A stretch of DNA of 64,000 nt from JAZSMJ01 sp045535815 (GTDB taxonomy: Bacteria; Bacillota; Clostridia; Oscillospirales; CAG-272): positions 1 through 64,000 of the forward strand of contig JAZSMJ010000041.1 of assembly GCA_045535815.1 (NCBI GenBank), in the 5' to 3' direction. The translations under genes and the position numbers were made by a program. Below the pieces are notes generated by a model that was given only the letters and a program-made list of their open reading frames with translations, searched no databases and was not told the DNA's origin. Each line of letters begins with the position of its first letter. Position 1 is the first letter of the stretch. This document shows positions 41,399 to 51,012 of the stretch, in pieces.

Positions 41399-42583
41399 TC
41401 AGCAGTATCTGAATTCTACCGTCGTCAGCGTTTCAAAGGCTTCATCCTCAAGCGCCTTGAAATCGAGCTTGTTTTCCTGAAGGAGCACCTTTTCAAGATC
41501 GGGCTTGGTTTTGGGATGTCTTGGTGTGAATACCGTACAGCAGTCCTCGTACGGCTGTATGGACGTTTCAAACGTGCCTATCTTTCTTGATATCTCAACT
41601 ATTTCGTCCTTGTCCATACCTATGCAGGGTCTGAAAACGGGCATATCGACGGCATTATCGGTAACGCCGAGTGCCTGCATGGTCTGAGAAGCAACCTGGC
41701 CTAAGCTTTCGCCCGTGATAAGTGCTCCGCAACCTCGCTTCTGTGCGGTGCGCTGTGCAAGGCGCATCATATATCTGCGGAGAAGAAGGGTAAAATAATC
41801 CTCGTCGCAGTTATCTCTGAGCGCTTCCTGTATCTTTGTAAGGGAGATAACGTGAACCTTTATTCTGCAGGTATATTCCGACAGCTTTTTGGCAAGCTCG
41901 AATACCTTTTCTCTTGCTCTCTCGGAGGTGTATGGGAAGCTTTCGAAGTGAAGCGCCTCTATGGTAACTCCTCTTTTTGCCATCATATATCCTGCAACCG
42001 GGCTGTCAATACCGCCCGACAGCAAAAGCAGTCCCTTTCCGTTTGATCCGCAGGGCATACCGCCTGCGCCCTTGAACTGTCCTGCGTGAATGAATGCTCC
42101 GTGCTCTCTTATCTCTATCTTTACGACAACGTCGGGATAGTTTACGTCAACTGCAACGTGAGGCATTGCCTCAGAAAGCTCTCCGCCCACCTCTTTTGAT
42201 ATCTGTATGGAGGTCATGGGGAACGCCTTGTCGCTTCGCTTTGCCTCGCACTTGAAGCTTCTGTATCCGCCCATAAACTGCGGAACGTATTCGATTGCGG
42301 TCTTTTTGATGGTTTCAATATCCTTTTCGCACTGTGCGGCACGGCAGACTGCCGCTATTCCGAACACCTTTTTAAGCTCGTCAAAAGCGTCCTCGATAAG
42401 ATCGTTTCCGCCGTTTATCTGCTCAACGTATACGGTGCTCTGCGATCTTTTTACCGAAAAAGCTCCCTCTTCGATGCGATTGAGTCTTCTTTTTATTTCT
42501 CTCTCAAGGAAGCCCTCAAAATAGCTTCTGTTAAGTCCCTTGAGCACAAGCTCTCCGTATTTGGCAAGTAAAATTTCCTTCAA
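41399..42583 (-). CDS. thiI: tRNA 4-thiouridine synthase
   Basis: 394 residues: an N-terminal ferredoxin-like and THUMP region (about 1-165), then the PP-loop adenylation domain with LLSGGIDSPVAGYMMAKRG. It adenylates U8 of tRNA for sulfur transfer, and in some bacteria also serves thiazole synthesis. The C-terminal rhodanese extension of the E. coli enzyme is absent, as in other Firmicutes. A cysteine in GCGALITGESLGQVASQT lies in the conserved region. It starts 17 bases after proA and is the last gene of the proB-proA-thiI unit. Confidence 0.95.
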   Translation of the reverse strand: MKEILLAKYGELVLKGLNRSYFEGFLEREIKRRLNRIEEGAFSVKRSQSTVYVEQINGGNDLIEDAFDELKKVFGIAAVCRAAQCEKDIETIKKTAIEYVPQFMGGYRSFKCEAKRSDKAFPMTSIQISKEVGGELSEAMPHVAVDVNYPDVVVKIEIREHGAFIHAGQFKGAGGMPCGSNGKGLLLLSGGIDSPVAGYMMAKRGVTIEALHFESFPYTSERAREKVFELAKKLSEYTCRIKVHVISLTKIQEALRDNCDEDYFTLLLRRYMMRLAQRTAQKRGCGALITGESLGQVASQTMQALGVTDNAVDMPVFRPCIGMDKDEIVEISRKIGTFETSIQPYEDCCTVFTPRHPKTKPDLEKVLLQENKLDFKALEDEAFETLTTVEFRYC

Positions 42584-42600
42584 TTTCTGATCCTCGCTCT

Positions 42601-43857
42601 TTATCGTATTTGACCGTTACCGTCTATCGTGTATTTAACGGTGGTAAGGGCGTCAAGACCCATCGGGCCTCTTGCGTGCATCTTCTGCGTGGAGATGCCT
42701 ATCTCGGCGCCGAGACCGAATTCTCCGCCGTCCGTAAAGCGTGTGGAGGCGTTTACGTAAACTGCGGCGGCATCGACCTCTCTTTTGAATAGCTCTGCAT
42801 TTTCAAGACTGCGTGTGATTATAGCCTCGCTGTGTCCCGTGTTGTGCAGATTTATATGGGAGATGGCTTCTTTTACGTCAGACACTATCTTTACCGAGAT
42901 GATATAGTCGTTATATTCGGTATAAAAATCCTGCTCGGTTGCAACTATAGCTGACGGGAGTATTGCGAGAGTTTTATCGCAGCCCCGTATCTCAAGAGAG
43001 AATTTTTCGGTAGCTTTTGCAAATTTCGGCAGAAATTCAGCCGCTACTGCCTCGTGCACAAGCAGGCTTTCAGCCGCATTGCATACCGACGGACGTGAGG
43101 TCTTGGCATTGACTGTGACCTTTATTGCCATATCGATATCTGCACTCTCGTCTATATATACGTGGCAGTTGCCTGCACCCGTTTCGATAACGGGAACTGA
43201 TGCGTTTTCCACAACGCTTTTGATAAGTCCCTTTCCGCCTCTGGGGATAAGCACGTCGATAAGCCCCCTCATATTCATAAGGGCTACCGAGCTGTCTCTT
43301 GAGGTGTCTTCTATCAGGCAGGCGGCATTCTTATCTATGCCGCATTCATGGAGCGCACGCTGAATGAGTGAAATGATGGCGGTGTTGGTAAATATAGCCT
43401 CTTTTCCGCCTCTGAGCACTACTGCGTTTCCCGTTTTGATGCAGAGCGCCGCCGCATCTGCGGTAACGTTTGGTCTTGCCTCGTATATCATACCGACAAC
43501 GCCTAAGGGAACCTTTTTGCAGGATATAACGAGACCGTTCGGTCTTGTTGTGATGCTGCCCGAGCCGATAGGATCGGCAAGAGATACGACCGCCCGAAGC
43601 GAATCGGCTATGCCGTGTATCCGTCTCTCGTCAAGCGAGAGGCGGTCTATCATAGTTTTGGCAACGCCGTTTTCGTTTGCCTTTTCTATATCCTTTGCAT
43701 TGGCTGATATTATATCCTCTGCATTCTCGCATAAAAGCTGAGCTATACGGAGTATAGCCTCATTCTTCATCTGCGTCGAGGCTGACGCTATTGAAGAGGA
43801 GGCTTTTTTTGCAGCTTCACACAGAGATCTTACGTAATTTAAGGTATTATTTTCCAT
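42601..43857 (-). CDS. proA: Gamma-glutamyl phosphate reductase
   Basis: NADPH-dependent reduction of glutamyl 5-phosphate to glutamate semialdehyde, step two of proline synthesis. 418 residues. Aldehyde-dehydrogenase fold, with GMIYEARPNVTADAAALC, the catalytic cysteine in RPSVCNAAESLLVHE, and FTDGGEFGLGAEIGISTQKMHARGP. ATG 43857 follows GGAGAG; an upstream ATG at 43911 would overlap proB. It follows proB after 11 bases. Confidence 0.96.
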   Translation of the reverse strand: MENNTLNYVRSLCEAAKKASSSIASASTQMKNEAILRIAQLLCENAEDIISANAKDIEKANENGVAKTMIDRLSLDERRIHGIADSLRAVVSLADPIGSGSITTRPNGLVISCKKVPLGVVGMIYEARPNVTADAAALCIKTGNAVVLRGGKEAIFTNTAIISLIQRALHECGIDKNAACLIEDTSRDSSVALMNMRGLIDVLIPRGGKGLIKSVVENASVPVIETGAGNCHVYIDESADIDMAIKVTVNAKTSRPSVCNAAESLLVHEAVAAEFLPKFAKATEKFSLEIRGCDKTLAILPSAIVATEQDFYTEYNDYIISVKIVSDVKEAISHINLHNTGHSEAIITRSLENAELFKREVDAAAVYVNASTRFTDGGEFGLGAEIGISTQKMHARGPMGLDALTTVKYTIDGNGQIR

Positions 43858-43868
43858 ATCGCTCTCCT

Positions 43869-44654
43869 TTACCTTGCAAGGAAATGGGTTCCGACCTTTT
43901 TGCCCGAGCAAACGTCATATAGGATAGAGGGCTCTTCTCCGTTTACCAGAAACATAGGTATTCCTGCTTCGGTGGCAATAACTGCGGCGTTCAGCTTTGT
44001 AATAACTCCGCCGGTGCCTCTGTTTGTGCCTGCCCCCGATGCGTAGCTCATTATGTGCTCGTCCACACGCTCGACCGTGGGTATCAGCACGGCGTTTGGA
44101 TCGTTTCGGGGGTCCCCGGTATAAAGACCGTCGATGTCACTCATATTTATCAGAAGATCTGCTCCGCACAGTTTTGCAACGTATGCGGCAAGCGTATCGT
44201 TATCACCGAATTTTATCTCGTAAAACGAGATGGTGTCGTTTTCGTTTACTATCGGGATGCACTTCATTTTAAGAAGGGTGCGGAAGGTGTTTTCGGCATT
44301 TTCTCTTGAGTGCTCGTTTTCAATAACCTCTTTGGTCAGAAGTATCTGACCTACCGTGTGCCCGTACATACTGAAAAATCTGTCGTAGACACGCATCAGC
44401 TCGTTCTGACCGACGGCGGCAGTCGCCTGCTTTTCCTCGGTGGTCTCGGCACGGTGGCCAAGACCTATCTTTGCAGTACCTGCGGTGATAGCGCCCGAGC
44501 TTACCAGAATTATCTCCTTGCCGCTGTTTACAAGGTCTGCTATAACCTTTGCAAGCTCCTCCATTCTGCGAAGATTGAGCTTGCCCGTTTCATGCGTCAG
44601 CGTTGACGTGCCGACCTTTACTACTATTCTTTTTGCTTCACTTACATTATTCAT
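43869..44654 (-). CDS. proB: Glutamate 5-kinase
   Basis: Phosphorylates glutamate, the first and usually proline-inhibited step of proline synthesis. 261 residues: the amino-acid-kinase domain only (KRIVVKVGTSTLT, LVSSGAITAG, FGDNDTLAAYVA, and GTGGVITKLNAA). The C-terminal PUA domain found in many ProB proteins is missing, as in several Clostridia. The start is the ATG at 44654; an in-frame TTG two codons upstream is possible. First gene of the unit. Confidence 0.95.
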   Translation of the reverse strand: MNNVSEAKRIVVKVGTSTLTHETGKLNLRRMEELAKVIADLVNSGKEIILVSSGAITAGTAKIGLGHRAETTEEKQATAAVGQNELMRVYDRFFSMYGHTVGQILLTKEVIENEHSRENAENTFRTLLKMKCIPIVNENDTISFYEIKFGDNDTLAAYVAKLCGADLLINMSDIDGLYTGDPRNDPNAVLIPTVERVDEHIMSYASGAGTNRGTGGVITKLNAAVIATEAGIPMFLVNGEEPSILYDVCSGKKVGTHFLAR

Positions 44655-44683
44655 AGCCAATACCGTTTTGTCATTTATATTCC

Positions 44684-44697
44684 AAATTTTAAAATTT
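44684..44697. repeat. Perfect 14-bp palindrome upstream of proB
   Basis: AAATTTTAAAATTT. It lies 30 bases before the proB start. It may be a regulatory site or just AT-rich symmetry. Confidence 0.35.
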
Positions 44698-44825
44698 TTG
44701 ATTTGCCCTTTACTTTGACGAAAAATATATTATAATAGATATATAGATATATTATATATAGTATAAATGAAACCGTGCGTATTTGCAAGTAATATTTGCA
44801 AAAAAAGATAAAAGGAGGGGCGCAG

Positions 44826-46583
44826 GTGAAAATTAAAGAAAAGCCGGAGCTTCTCGCGCCCTGCGGCTCACCTCAGGCGCTTGATGCGGCTATTGCCGCA
44901 GGAGCAGACGCTGTATATGCCGGCGGAGTAAAGTTCAACGCAAGAATGAGCGCCCATAATTTCGATGATGACGCCGTTTTTAAGGCAATCGAAAAGTGCC
45001 ATGCAAACGGAGTCAGATTTTATCTTACGCTCAATACCGCAATATACGACAGAGAGCTGTCCGATGCGCTTTCTCTTGCCCTTACTCTATATAAAGCAGG
45101 GGCAGATGCGCTTATTATAACAGATCTTGGATTGGTTTCGCTGATAAGGGAATACATCCCCGACCTTGAGCTTCATGCAAGCACTCAGCTGTCGGGTCAT
45201 AATTCTCAGGCGGCTAAGTTTTTGTCCGAAAAAGGCTTTGCGAGAATGGTATGCGCCAGAGAGCTTTCGTTTGAAAATATAAAGAAGCTGAATGATAATT
45301 CACCGATAGAAACCGAGATGTTTATTCACGGCGCACATTGCGTCAGTGCCTCGGGTCAGTGCCTTATGAGTTCGCTTATAGGCGGTCGAAGCGGAAACAG
45401 AGGCGAATGCGCTCAGCCATGCCGTATGCAGTATAACGGCTCATATCCGCTCAGTCTTAAGGATATGTGCCTCGCAGGACATATCGAGGAGATACTAGAC
45501 CTTGGCGTTTCATCCCTTAAAATAGAGGGCAGACTGAAAAGTCCGTCCTACGTATACGGAGTGACGTCGGTATACAGACGTCTGATAGACGAGAGAAGAA
45601 ACGCATCGGAAAATGAGATAAAGAAGCTTGCAGAGCTGTTTTCGAGGGGCGGATTTACCGACGGATATTTTACCGGCAGTATAAATAAGTCTATGCTCGG
45701 CGTGCGCTCTGATGCCGATAAGGCAAAAACGAGAAGGGTATCGGGCTCGGGAGATGCTCCAAGGGTAAAGGCAAAGCCGCTGTCTGAAGAAAAACTTGAG
45801 GCGGCAAGGCAATACAGAATATCAGACAGGGCAAGGGCAGATTTTGATTGCTCTATTCCTAAAAAAATATCCCTTATGGGAATAAAGGATCAGACCTCGC
45901 TTATAAGGAGCGCAAGATTTTTGAGCGCACAGCAGATAAGCGGCAGAGCAAGAGAATATTTTGATATTTGTTATCTTCCGCTTGACTCATACGATTCTAT
46001 TGCAAACGGCGTGGTCATTCCTGCAGTTATAACCGATTCGGAATACGATGCCGTAAAAGATAAGCTTAAGGCGGCGTTTGATGCAGGTGCAAGGCACGCT
46101 TTGTGCGGAAACGTCGGACATATCGCCCTCGCACGTGAGATAGGCTTTACAGTTTACGGAGATTTCAGGCTCAATATAATGAACGGAGCAAGTGCGCTTG
46201 TATTTTCCGAATTTGAAGATATCATTCTTTCACCCGAGCTTATACTTCCGCAGATAAGGGATATAAAGGCAAAGAAATGCGTTATAACCTACGGTCGCCT
46301 TCCTGTCATGCATCTTGAAAAAAGATGCGGAGCAAGCGCCCTTCGTGACAGAAAGGGTGCTGAATTCCCGGTTGTGAGAGAGGGCTCAAGAGAGAGCGTT
46401 CTGAACAGCGTTCCGGTGTGGATGGCAGACAGAGGCGCTCAGCTCGGTGCGGCAGGTATCGGCAGAGAGCATTTCATTTTTACCACCGAAAGTGCACGTG
46501 AGGTGGACGGTGTGATCTCGGCATATCAAAAGAAATTACCGCCTAAGGGCGACATAAGACGTATAAAGCAGACAAACGGATAA
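44826..46583 (+). CDS. U32 family peptidase
   Basis: 585 residues. The N-terminal U32 domain begins PELLAPCGSPQALDAAIAAGADAVYAG; the family signature and the cysteine-rich cluster ASGQCLMSSLIGGRSGNRGECAQPCRMQY are intact. C-terminal region resembles DUF3656-type extensions. Relatives include RlhA, which hydroxylates C2501 of 23S rRNA, and collagenase-like proteases; the rRNA-modifying role is the better known for the long form. The GTG start at 44826 is supported by AAAGGAGGGG; the frame can extend to 44796 but lacks a ribosome site. Confidence 0.9.
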   Translation: MKIKEKPELLAPCGSPQALDAAIAAGADAVYAGGVKFNARMSAHNFDDDAVFKAIEKCHANGVRFYLTLNTAIYDRELSDALSLALTLYKAGADALIITDLGLVSLIREYIPDLELHASTQLSGHNSQAAKFLSEKGFARMVCARELSFENIKKLNDNSPIETEMFIHGAHCVSASGQCLMSSLIGGRSGNRGECAQPCRMQYNGSYPLSLKDMCLAGHIEEILDLGVSSLKIEGRLKSPSYVYGVTSVYRRLIDERRNASENEIKKLAELFSRGGFTDGYFTGSINKSMLGVRSDADKAKTRRVSGSGDAPRVKAKPLSEEKLEAARQYRISDRARADFDCSIPKKISLMGIKDQTSLIRSARFLSAQQISGRAREYFDICYLPLDSYDSIANGVVIPAVITDSEYDAVKDKLKAAFDAGARHALCGNVGHIALAREIGFTVYGDFRLNIMNGASALVFSEFEDIILSPELILPQIRDIKAKKCVITYGRLPVMHLEKRCGASALRDRKGAEFPVVREGSRESVLNSVPVWMADRGAQLGAAGIGREHFIFTTESAREVDGVISAYQKKLPPKGDIRRIKQTNG

Positions 46584-46608
46584 ATAAAATTGAAAGGTCC
46601 TACTTATT

Positions 46609-47055
46609 ATGACTGTTAAATTCAAGAAATTAAGAGAGGGCGCGTGTGCGCCGATATATGCAACGGGTGGTGCGGCTGCGGCTGACCTGCACGCACTCAC
46701 CGATACTCCTATAGCAATAAAGCCACTCGAAAGAGTACTCGTGCCTACGGGGATAGCAATATCGCTTCCCTCAAAGGATACCGTTGCGCTTATATGCGCA
46801 AGAAGCGGACTTGCTTCCAAAAAGGGAATAACCATGGCTAACGGAATAGGAGTTGTCGATTCCGATTACAGAGGAGAGATAAAGGTGCCCGTCGTAAATC
46901 TCGGCTCTGATACCTTTATAGTCGAGAGCGGTGAGCGTATAGCTCAGCTTATGATAATGCCTGTGCTTACACCCACGTTTGAAGAGGCAGACGAGCTTGA
47001 CGAGACTGCAAGAGGCGAGGGCGGCTTTGGCTCGACCGGAACGGGTAAGCTCTGA
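46609..47055 (+). CDS. dut: dUTP diphosphatase
   Basis: Hydrolyses dUTP to dUMP and pyrophosphate, keeping uracil out of DNA and supplying dUMP. 148 residues, trimeric dUTPase. The five motifs are visible: AAADLHAL, ARSGLASKKG, NGIGVVDSDYRGEI, GERIAQLMI and the C-terminal RGEGGFGSTG. It is followed by maf with a one-base overlap. thyX and the YfbR-like gene, which share the dUMP/dTMP pathway, lie 16 kb away. Confidence 0.96.
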   Translation: MTVKFKKLREGACAPIYATGGAAAADLHALTDTPIAIKPLERVLVPTGIAISLPSKDTVALICARSGLASKKGITMANGIGVVDSDYRGEIKVPVVNLGSDTFIVESGERIAQLMIMPVLTPTFEEADELDETARGEGGFGSTGTGKL

Positions 47056-47654
47056 TGGCAGATTCAAAAAGACTTATACTTGCATCAGCGTCGCCGAGAA
47101 GGCGTGAAATACTTTCAAGATTCGGCATTCCCTTTGATATAATCCCTGCCGATGCAGATGAGAGCACTGTTGCTGATATGAAGGCAGACGAGGTTGTAAA
47201 AACACTCGCAAAGCGCAAGTGCGACGCAGTATGCGCTCTGCAGAAGGATGATGGCTATATCGTTATATCGTCCGATACGGTAGTATCCTGCGACGGTGCT
47301 GTTCTCGGGAAGCCTGCTGATGAGACTGAGGCAAGACAGATGCTCCGAATGCTGTCGGGCAGAGAGCACGAGGTATACTCGGGCTATGCGATATCCGACG
47401 GAGTAAAAACAATTGTCGGATGTGAGGTAACAAGCGTCTGCTTCAGAGAGCTGAGCGATACCGATATAGATGCATACATCGCCACGAATGAACCGTTTGA
47501 CAAAGCCGGTGGCTATGGGATCCAAAGTCTCGGATGCGTTTTCGTTTCGGGTATAAAGGGCGATTACTACAACGTTATGGGATTTCCGATATTCAGAATA
47601 GCGCAGCAGCTTGAGAGCGATTTCGGCATCTCGTTGCTTGCGAAGAAAATATAG
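47055..47654 (+). CDS. maf: Maf-like nucleotide pyrophosphatase
   Basis: 199 residues. The fold motif ILASASPRRREILSRFGI at the N-terminus, ISSDTVVSCDGAVLGKP, and KAGGYGIQ are standard for Maf/YhdE proteins, which cleave dTTP, UTP and modified nucleotides, and which have been linked to septum control. Begins on the last base of the dut stop (TGATGG), so translation is coupled. Both products clean the nucleotide pool. Confidence 0.94.
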   Translation: MADSKRLILASASPRRREILSRFGIPFDIIPADADESTVADMKADEVVKTLAKRKCDAVCALQKDDGYIVISSDTVVSCDGAVLGKPADETEARQMLRMLSGREHEVYSGYAISDGVKTIVGCEVTSVCFRELSDTDIDAYIATNEPFDKAGGYGIQSLGCVFVSGIKGDYYNVMGFPIFRIAQQLESDFGISLLAKKI

Positions 47655-47687
47655 CGTTACTCTTTTCATAAATTGACGGAGGATGAA

Positions 47688-48677
47688 ATGGCTAAGAAAA
47701 TTGCGATAGATCTTGGCTCTCAGCGTACGAGAGCGTACATACCGAAAAACGGAATAGTTCTTGATCAGCCCACATGCGCTGCAATTGGACTTGCAGATAA
47801 CGAGCTTTACGCAATAGGAGAGGGCGCAAATGCCTTTGCAAAAAAGACCCCGGGAGCTCTTTCGGTGCTGAGTCCCGTATCGGCTGACGGCATACTGTCA
47901 ACCGAGATGACGGCTGACATTATCTTCGGACTGCTTGAGGAAAGTATACCTAAATTCAATCCGTCAAGCTACGACGTTTTGATCTCCATTCCCACAGATT
48001 CCGACAAGGCAGACGAGTCCGATTATTATGAGGTTCTCAATAATATAGGATTTCACAGAGTCAGCTCTATCCGTTCATGCCACGCATTAAGAGCGTGGAC
48101 GGGTGGCAATAGAGGACTTTATTTTGCAGTCAACTGCGGAGCATCACGGTCTGAGGCACTTTTGCTGTCCGACGGTAATATAATTAATTCGGTTACCACC
48201 TATTACGCAGGCGATTCTGCGGATGCGGCAATAGCGAATTATTTCAAGGAAAGATATAACGTATACGTGAGTGCTGAAACGGTAAAGAGCCTAAAGCACG
48301 AGTATGCCTTTGCATATTCACAGCTGCCGGGTGAGACGGATATAATCTGCCGCAACCTCTCCACAGGTCTGCCGGTATCCGTTCACGTAACGGGAGCAGA
48401 GCTTGCAGCTGCTATTGATCCTACCGTTGTCGGTATAGCAGATATGCTTGTTTCGGTGCTTGAAAGCGTCAGCGCTGAGGTGCTTGATACGATATATAAG
48501 ACCGGCATTTCTCTGTGCGGAGGCTTTGCCGCACTTGAGGGTCTGGCAGAAAGACTTACACGTGAAACTGGTGTTACCGTAAAGAAGGAGGCATCGCCCG
48601 AGCACTGTCTTATAAAGGGACTTGGACGAATACTCGCAGATCCTATCGAATACGAATCGGACGTGAACCGCATATGA
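47688..48677 (+). CDS. MreB/Mbl-like actin-family protein, divergent
   Basis: 329 residues. Starts AKKIAIDLGSQRTRAYIPKNGIV, the phosphate-1 loop of the actin/Hsp70 fold in MreB (IDLGT-type). The second nucleotide region GLYFAVNCGASRSEALLL replaces the usual VDIGGGTT, and ISLCGGFAALEGLAERLTRETGV is the adenosine motif. The divergence at phosphate-2 is large, so filament formation may be altered. The ATG at 47688 follows GGAGG; an upstream frame start at 47673 has none. It overlaps nth by 4 bases. Confidence 0.8.
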   Translation: MAKKIAIDLGSQRTRAYIPKNGIVLDQPTCAAIGLADNELYAIGEGANAFAKKTPGALSVLSPVSADGILSTEMTADIIFGLLEESIPKFNPSSYDVLISIPTDSDKADESDYYEVLNNIGFHRVSSIRSCHALRAWTGGNRGLYFAVNCGASRSEALLLSDGNIINSVTTYYAGDSADAAIANYFKERYNVYVSAETVKSLKHEYAFAYSQLPGETDIICRNLSTGLPVSVHVTGAELAAAIDPTVVGIADMLVSVLESVSAEVLDTIYKTGISLCGGFAALEGLAERLTRETGVTVKKEASPEHCLIKGLGRILADPIEYESDVNRI

Positions 48678-49327
48678 AAAAGACCGAGCTTGCAAGGATA
48701 GTCGTACAAAGGCTTGAAGAGATCTATCCCTCTGCCGAGTGTGCGCTTGAATATAAGGGAGACCCCTGGCGCCTTTTAGTTATGGGAAGGCTTTCGGCAC
48801 AGTGCACGGATGCGAGGGTAAACGAGGTCTGCAAGACCTTATTCGTCAAATATCCGACAGCCGCCGATATGGCGCAGGCTGATATAAAAGAGCTTGAAGA
48901 GGCGGTAAAGCCGTGCGGACTTTTCAGGGTAAAGGCGCAGAATCTCAAAGATGCTTCGGCAATGCTGATAAACGATTTCGGCGGAGCTTTGCCCGATACT
49001 ATGGAGGAGCTTCTTCTGTTTCCCGGCGTTGGCAGAAAGATAGCCAATCTTCTGCTCGGTGATATATTCAAAAAGCCTGCCGTCGTTGCTGATACGCATT
49101 GTATACGCATAGCAGGAAGGCTGGGATTTTATCCCGAAAGCAAAAAAGATCCGCTCCAAACGGAACGGATACTTTCATCTGTAGTTGATCCCGAAAAGCA
49201 GTCTGATCTCTGCCACCGCATAGTGTGGTTTGGAAGAGAGGTCTGCACTGCACGCTCGCCGCAGTGCACCTCATGTCCGCTTGCCGATATATGCAAGCAT
49301 AATAAGGACGCACAAAAGAGAAAATAA
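48674..49327 (+). CDS. nth: Endonuclease III
   Basis: Bifunctional DNA glycosylase/AP lyase for oxidised pyrimidines. 217 residues. SAQCTDARVN, the HhH motif LLFPGVGRKIANLLL with the catalytic lysine in the region, the catalytic aspartate in VADTHCIRIAGRL, and the 4Fe-4S cluster ligands C-x6-C-x2-C-x5-C at the C-terminus are all present. The 4-base overlap with the MreB-like gene suggests coupled translation. Confidence 0.96.
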   Translation: MKKTELARIVVQRLEEIYPSAECALEYKGDPWRLLVMGRLSAQCTDARVNEVCKTLFVKYPTAADMAQADIKELEEAVKPCGLFRVKAQNLKDASAMLINDFGGALPDTMEELLLFPGVGRKIANLLLGDIFKKPAVVADTHCIRIAGRLGFYPESKKDPLQTERILSSVVDPEKQSDLCHRIVWFGREVCTARSPQCTSCPLADICKHNKDAQKRK

Positions 49328-49332
49328 TATAA

Positions 49333-50178
49333 TTACTGCCAGCGTGCGTAATAGAACAGATACTGCTGTATAAGACCTGCATATTTTCCGAGAGAGGCAA
49401 TATCAATTCCATCGGGATAGTACTGCGCAAGTATGCGCTTTATCCATACGTCTATCGGGAAAACGTCGGTCTTGTCAAAGCCGAAGAGAAGTGCGCAGGA
49501 TGCCACCTTAAGTCCTATACCCTTGACGGTGCAGAGCATATCTATAGCACTCTGCGTATCTGATGCATATACGCTCGCAAGGTTGAGCTCTCCGGTGTGC
49601 ACCTTTTTGGATGCATCGTAGATGTATTTAGCTCTGAATCCGGTGCGAAGGGCGAATATCTCGTCCTCGCCTGCGTCGAACAGCGCTTTTGCACTTGGAA
49701 AGGCGTATTTTACGCCGTAGGGCGTTTCTATCTCATCGCCGTACCTCTCGGACATTGCGGCAATTATCTTCTTTATACGGGGAATATTGTTGTTCTGAGA
49801 GACTATAAATGAGCAGACTGCCTCCCATGGATCCTGTCGCAGAATGCGTATACCGCGCCCTTGCTCCATAGCCTTTGACATAACTTCGTCACCCTTGAAG
49901 ATGGAGGCTATCTCGCTTCTTACTGCGTTATAATCAACGTCAAGGGCAAGATATCTCAGCCATATGCTCTCAACGTCCTGCCTGCAGGTGTTATGTATGC
50001 GTATGGCATCGGGAGATAGCTGCTCAAAGCCGACGTATCTGCCCATAGCCTCACCCCAAACGATTCCGTTTTCATCGGGATCGAAGCGGAAGGTCTGACC
50101 GCAGTCGAAGGTCTGCTCTATCAGTATACCGTCGGTATTTGTTATTTCAACGCTGTCTTTAAATTCACTTATTTTCAT
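49333..50178 (-). CDS. 8-oxoguanine DNA glycosylase (OGG/AlkA-type)
   Basis: 281 residues. An N-terminal TBP-like domain (TFDCGQTFRFDPDENG) precedes an HhH-GPD domain. Catalytic lysine is in CTVKGIGLKVASCALLFG, aspartate in FPIDVWIKRIL, with FIVSQNNNIPRIKKII typical of Ogg1-like proteins. It removes 8-oxoguanine and nicks the backbone. Convergent with nth, so two base-excision enzymes lie tail to tail with only 5 bases between stops. Confidence 0.9.
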   Translation of the reverse strand: MKISEFKDSVEITNTDGILIEQTFDCGQTFRFDPDENGIVWGEAMGRYVGFEQLSPDAIRIHNTCRQDVESIWLRYLALDVDYNAVRSEIASIFKGDEVMSKAMEQGRGIRILRQDPWEAVCSFIVSQNNNIPRIKKIIAAMSERYGDEIETPYGVKYAFPSAKALFDAGEDEIFALRTGFRAKYIYDASKKVHTGELNLASVYASDTQSAIDMLCTVKGIGLKVASCALLFGFDKTDVFPIDVWIKRILAQYYPDGIDIASLGKYAGLIQQYLFYYARWQ

Positions 50179-50195
50179 AATATGATAATTCCTTT

Positions 50196-50210
50196 CGGTC
50201 GCATTGACCG
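50196..50210. repeat. Small hairpin in the OGG / DUF6062 divergent gap
   Basis: CGGTC-GCATT-GACCG between the two divergent start codons. Confidence 0.35.
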
Positions 50211-50238
50211 CTTGATATAAAAAACTCGGAGGATATAA

Positions 50239-50946
50239 ATGGAGACCATCTATACCATACCTGTAAATGAAGCCTTTGAGAGCTGTGCACAGGCAGAAGC
50301 GCCCGCCTGTCCGTTCTGCGCTCTTTATTCAAAGCTTGAGGAGAATGAGCTGGAGCTTATTCTCGGCGCATCCATGATGGAGCCCGACGTTCGCATAAAG
50401 ACCAACGAGCAGGGCTTTTGCAGATCGCATTACGATATGATGCTGACACGCAAAAACCGTCTCGGCCTTGCGCTGATGCTACAGAGCCATCTTGATAAGG
50501 TAAGAGGCGATATCGAGCCTTCAAAGCTTACCGAGATGATAAAGGGAAGCGGAAACACCGCTCAAAGCAAGATAGGCAAGCTTTCCGACAGCTGTTACGT
50601 ATGCTCAAGGATAGAATTTTCAATAAATAAGATGTTTGAAAATGCGGCTCTTCTCTGGGGAGCGGATAAGGAATTCAGAGCAAAGCTGAAAAATCAAAAG
50701 ATGTTCTGCCTTCCTCATTTTGCACGCTTCACCGAGACTGCGAGAAACCTTATTCCCAAAAAGCAGTTCGGAGATTTTTATTCCGATCTTTCACGTGTGA
50801 CATTTGAGTATTTCGATTCGCTCAGAGACGATATCGATCTCTTCTGCAAGAAGTTTGACTACCGTTATCAGGATGAGCCCTGGGGCAATGCAAAGGATTC
50901 TCCTGACAGAGCAGTCAGATTCTTATCGTCAGAGCAACACAATTAA
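50239..50946 (+). CDS. DUF6062 family protein
   Basis: 235 residues. METIYTIPVNEAFE at the N-terminus and cysteine motifs CPFC, FCRSHY, CYVCSRI and FCLPHF point to two metal-binding half-sites arranged as in the DUF6062 family, common in Clostridia and of unknown role. No membrane segment. AACTCGGAGG precedes the ATG. It is monocistronic between the OGG gene and the sugar module. Confidence 0.85.
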   Translation: METIYTIPVNEAFESCAQAEAPACPFCALYSKLEENELELILGASMMEPDVRIKTNEQGFCRSHYDMMLTRKNRLGLALMLQSHLDKVRGDIEPSKLTEMIKGSGNTAQSKIGKLSDSCYVCSRIEFSINKMFENAALLWGADKEFRAKLKNQKMFCLPHFARFTETARNLIPKKQFGDFYSDLSRVTFEYFDSLRDDIDLFCKKFDYRYQDEPWGNAKDSPDRAVRFLSSEQHN

Positions 50947-51012
50947 TTATATAACAAAATACGATTTTTTTCAACAATAATATGCCTTGAATCAAAGAAA
51001 GGATTGCAGTAT

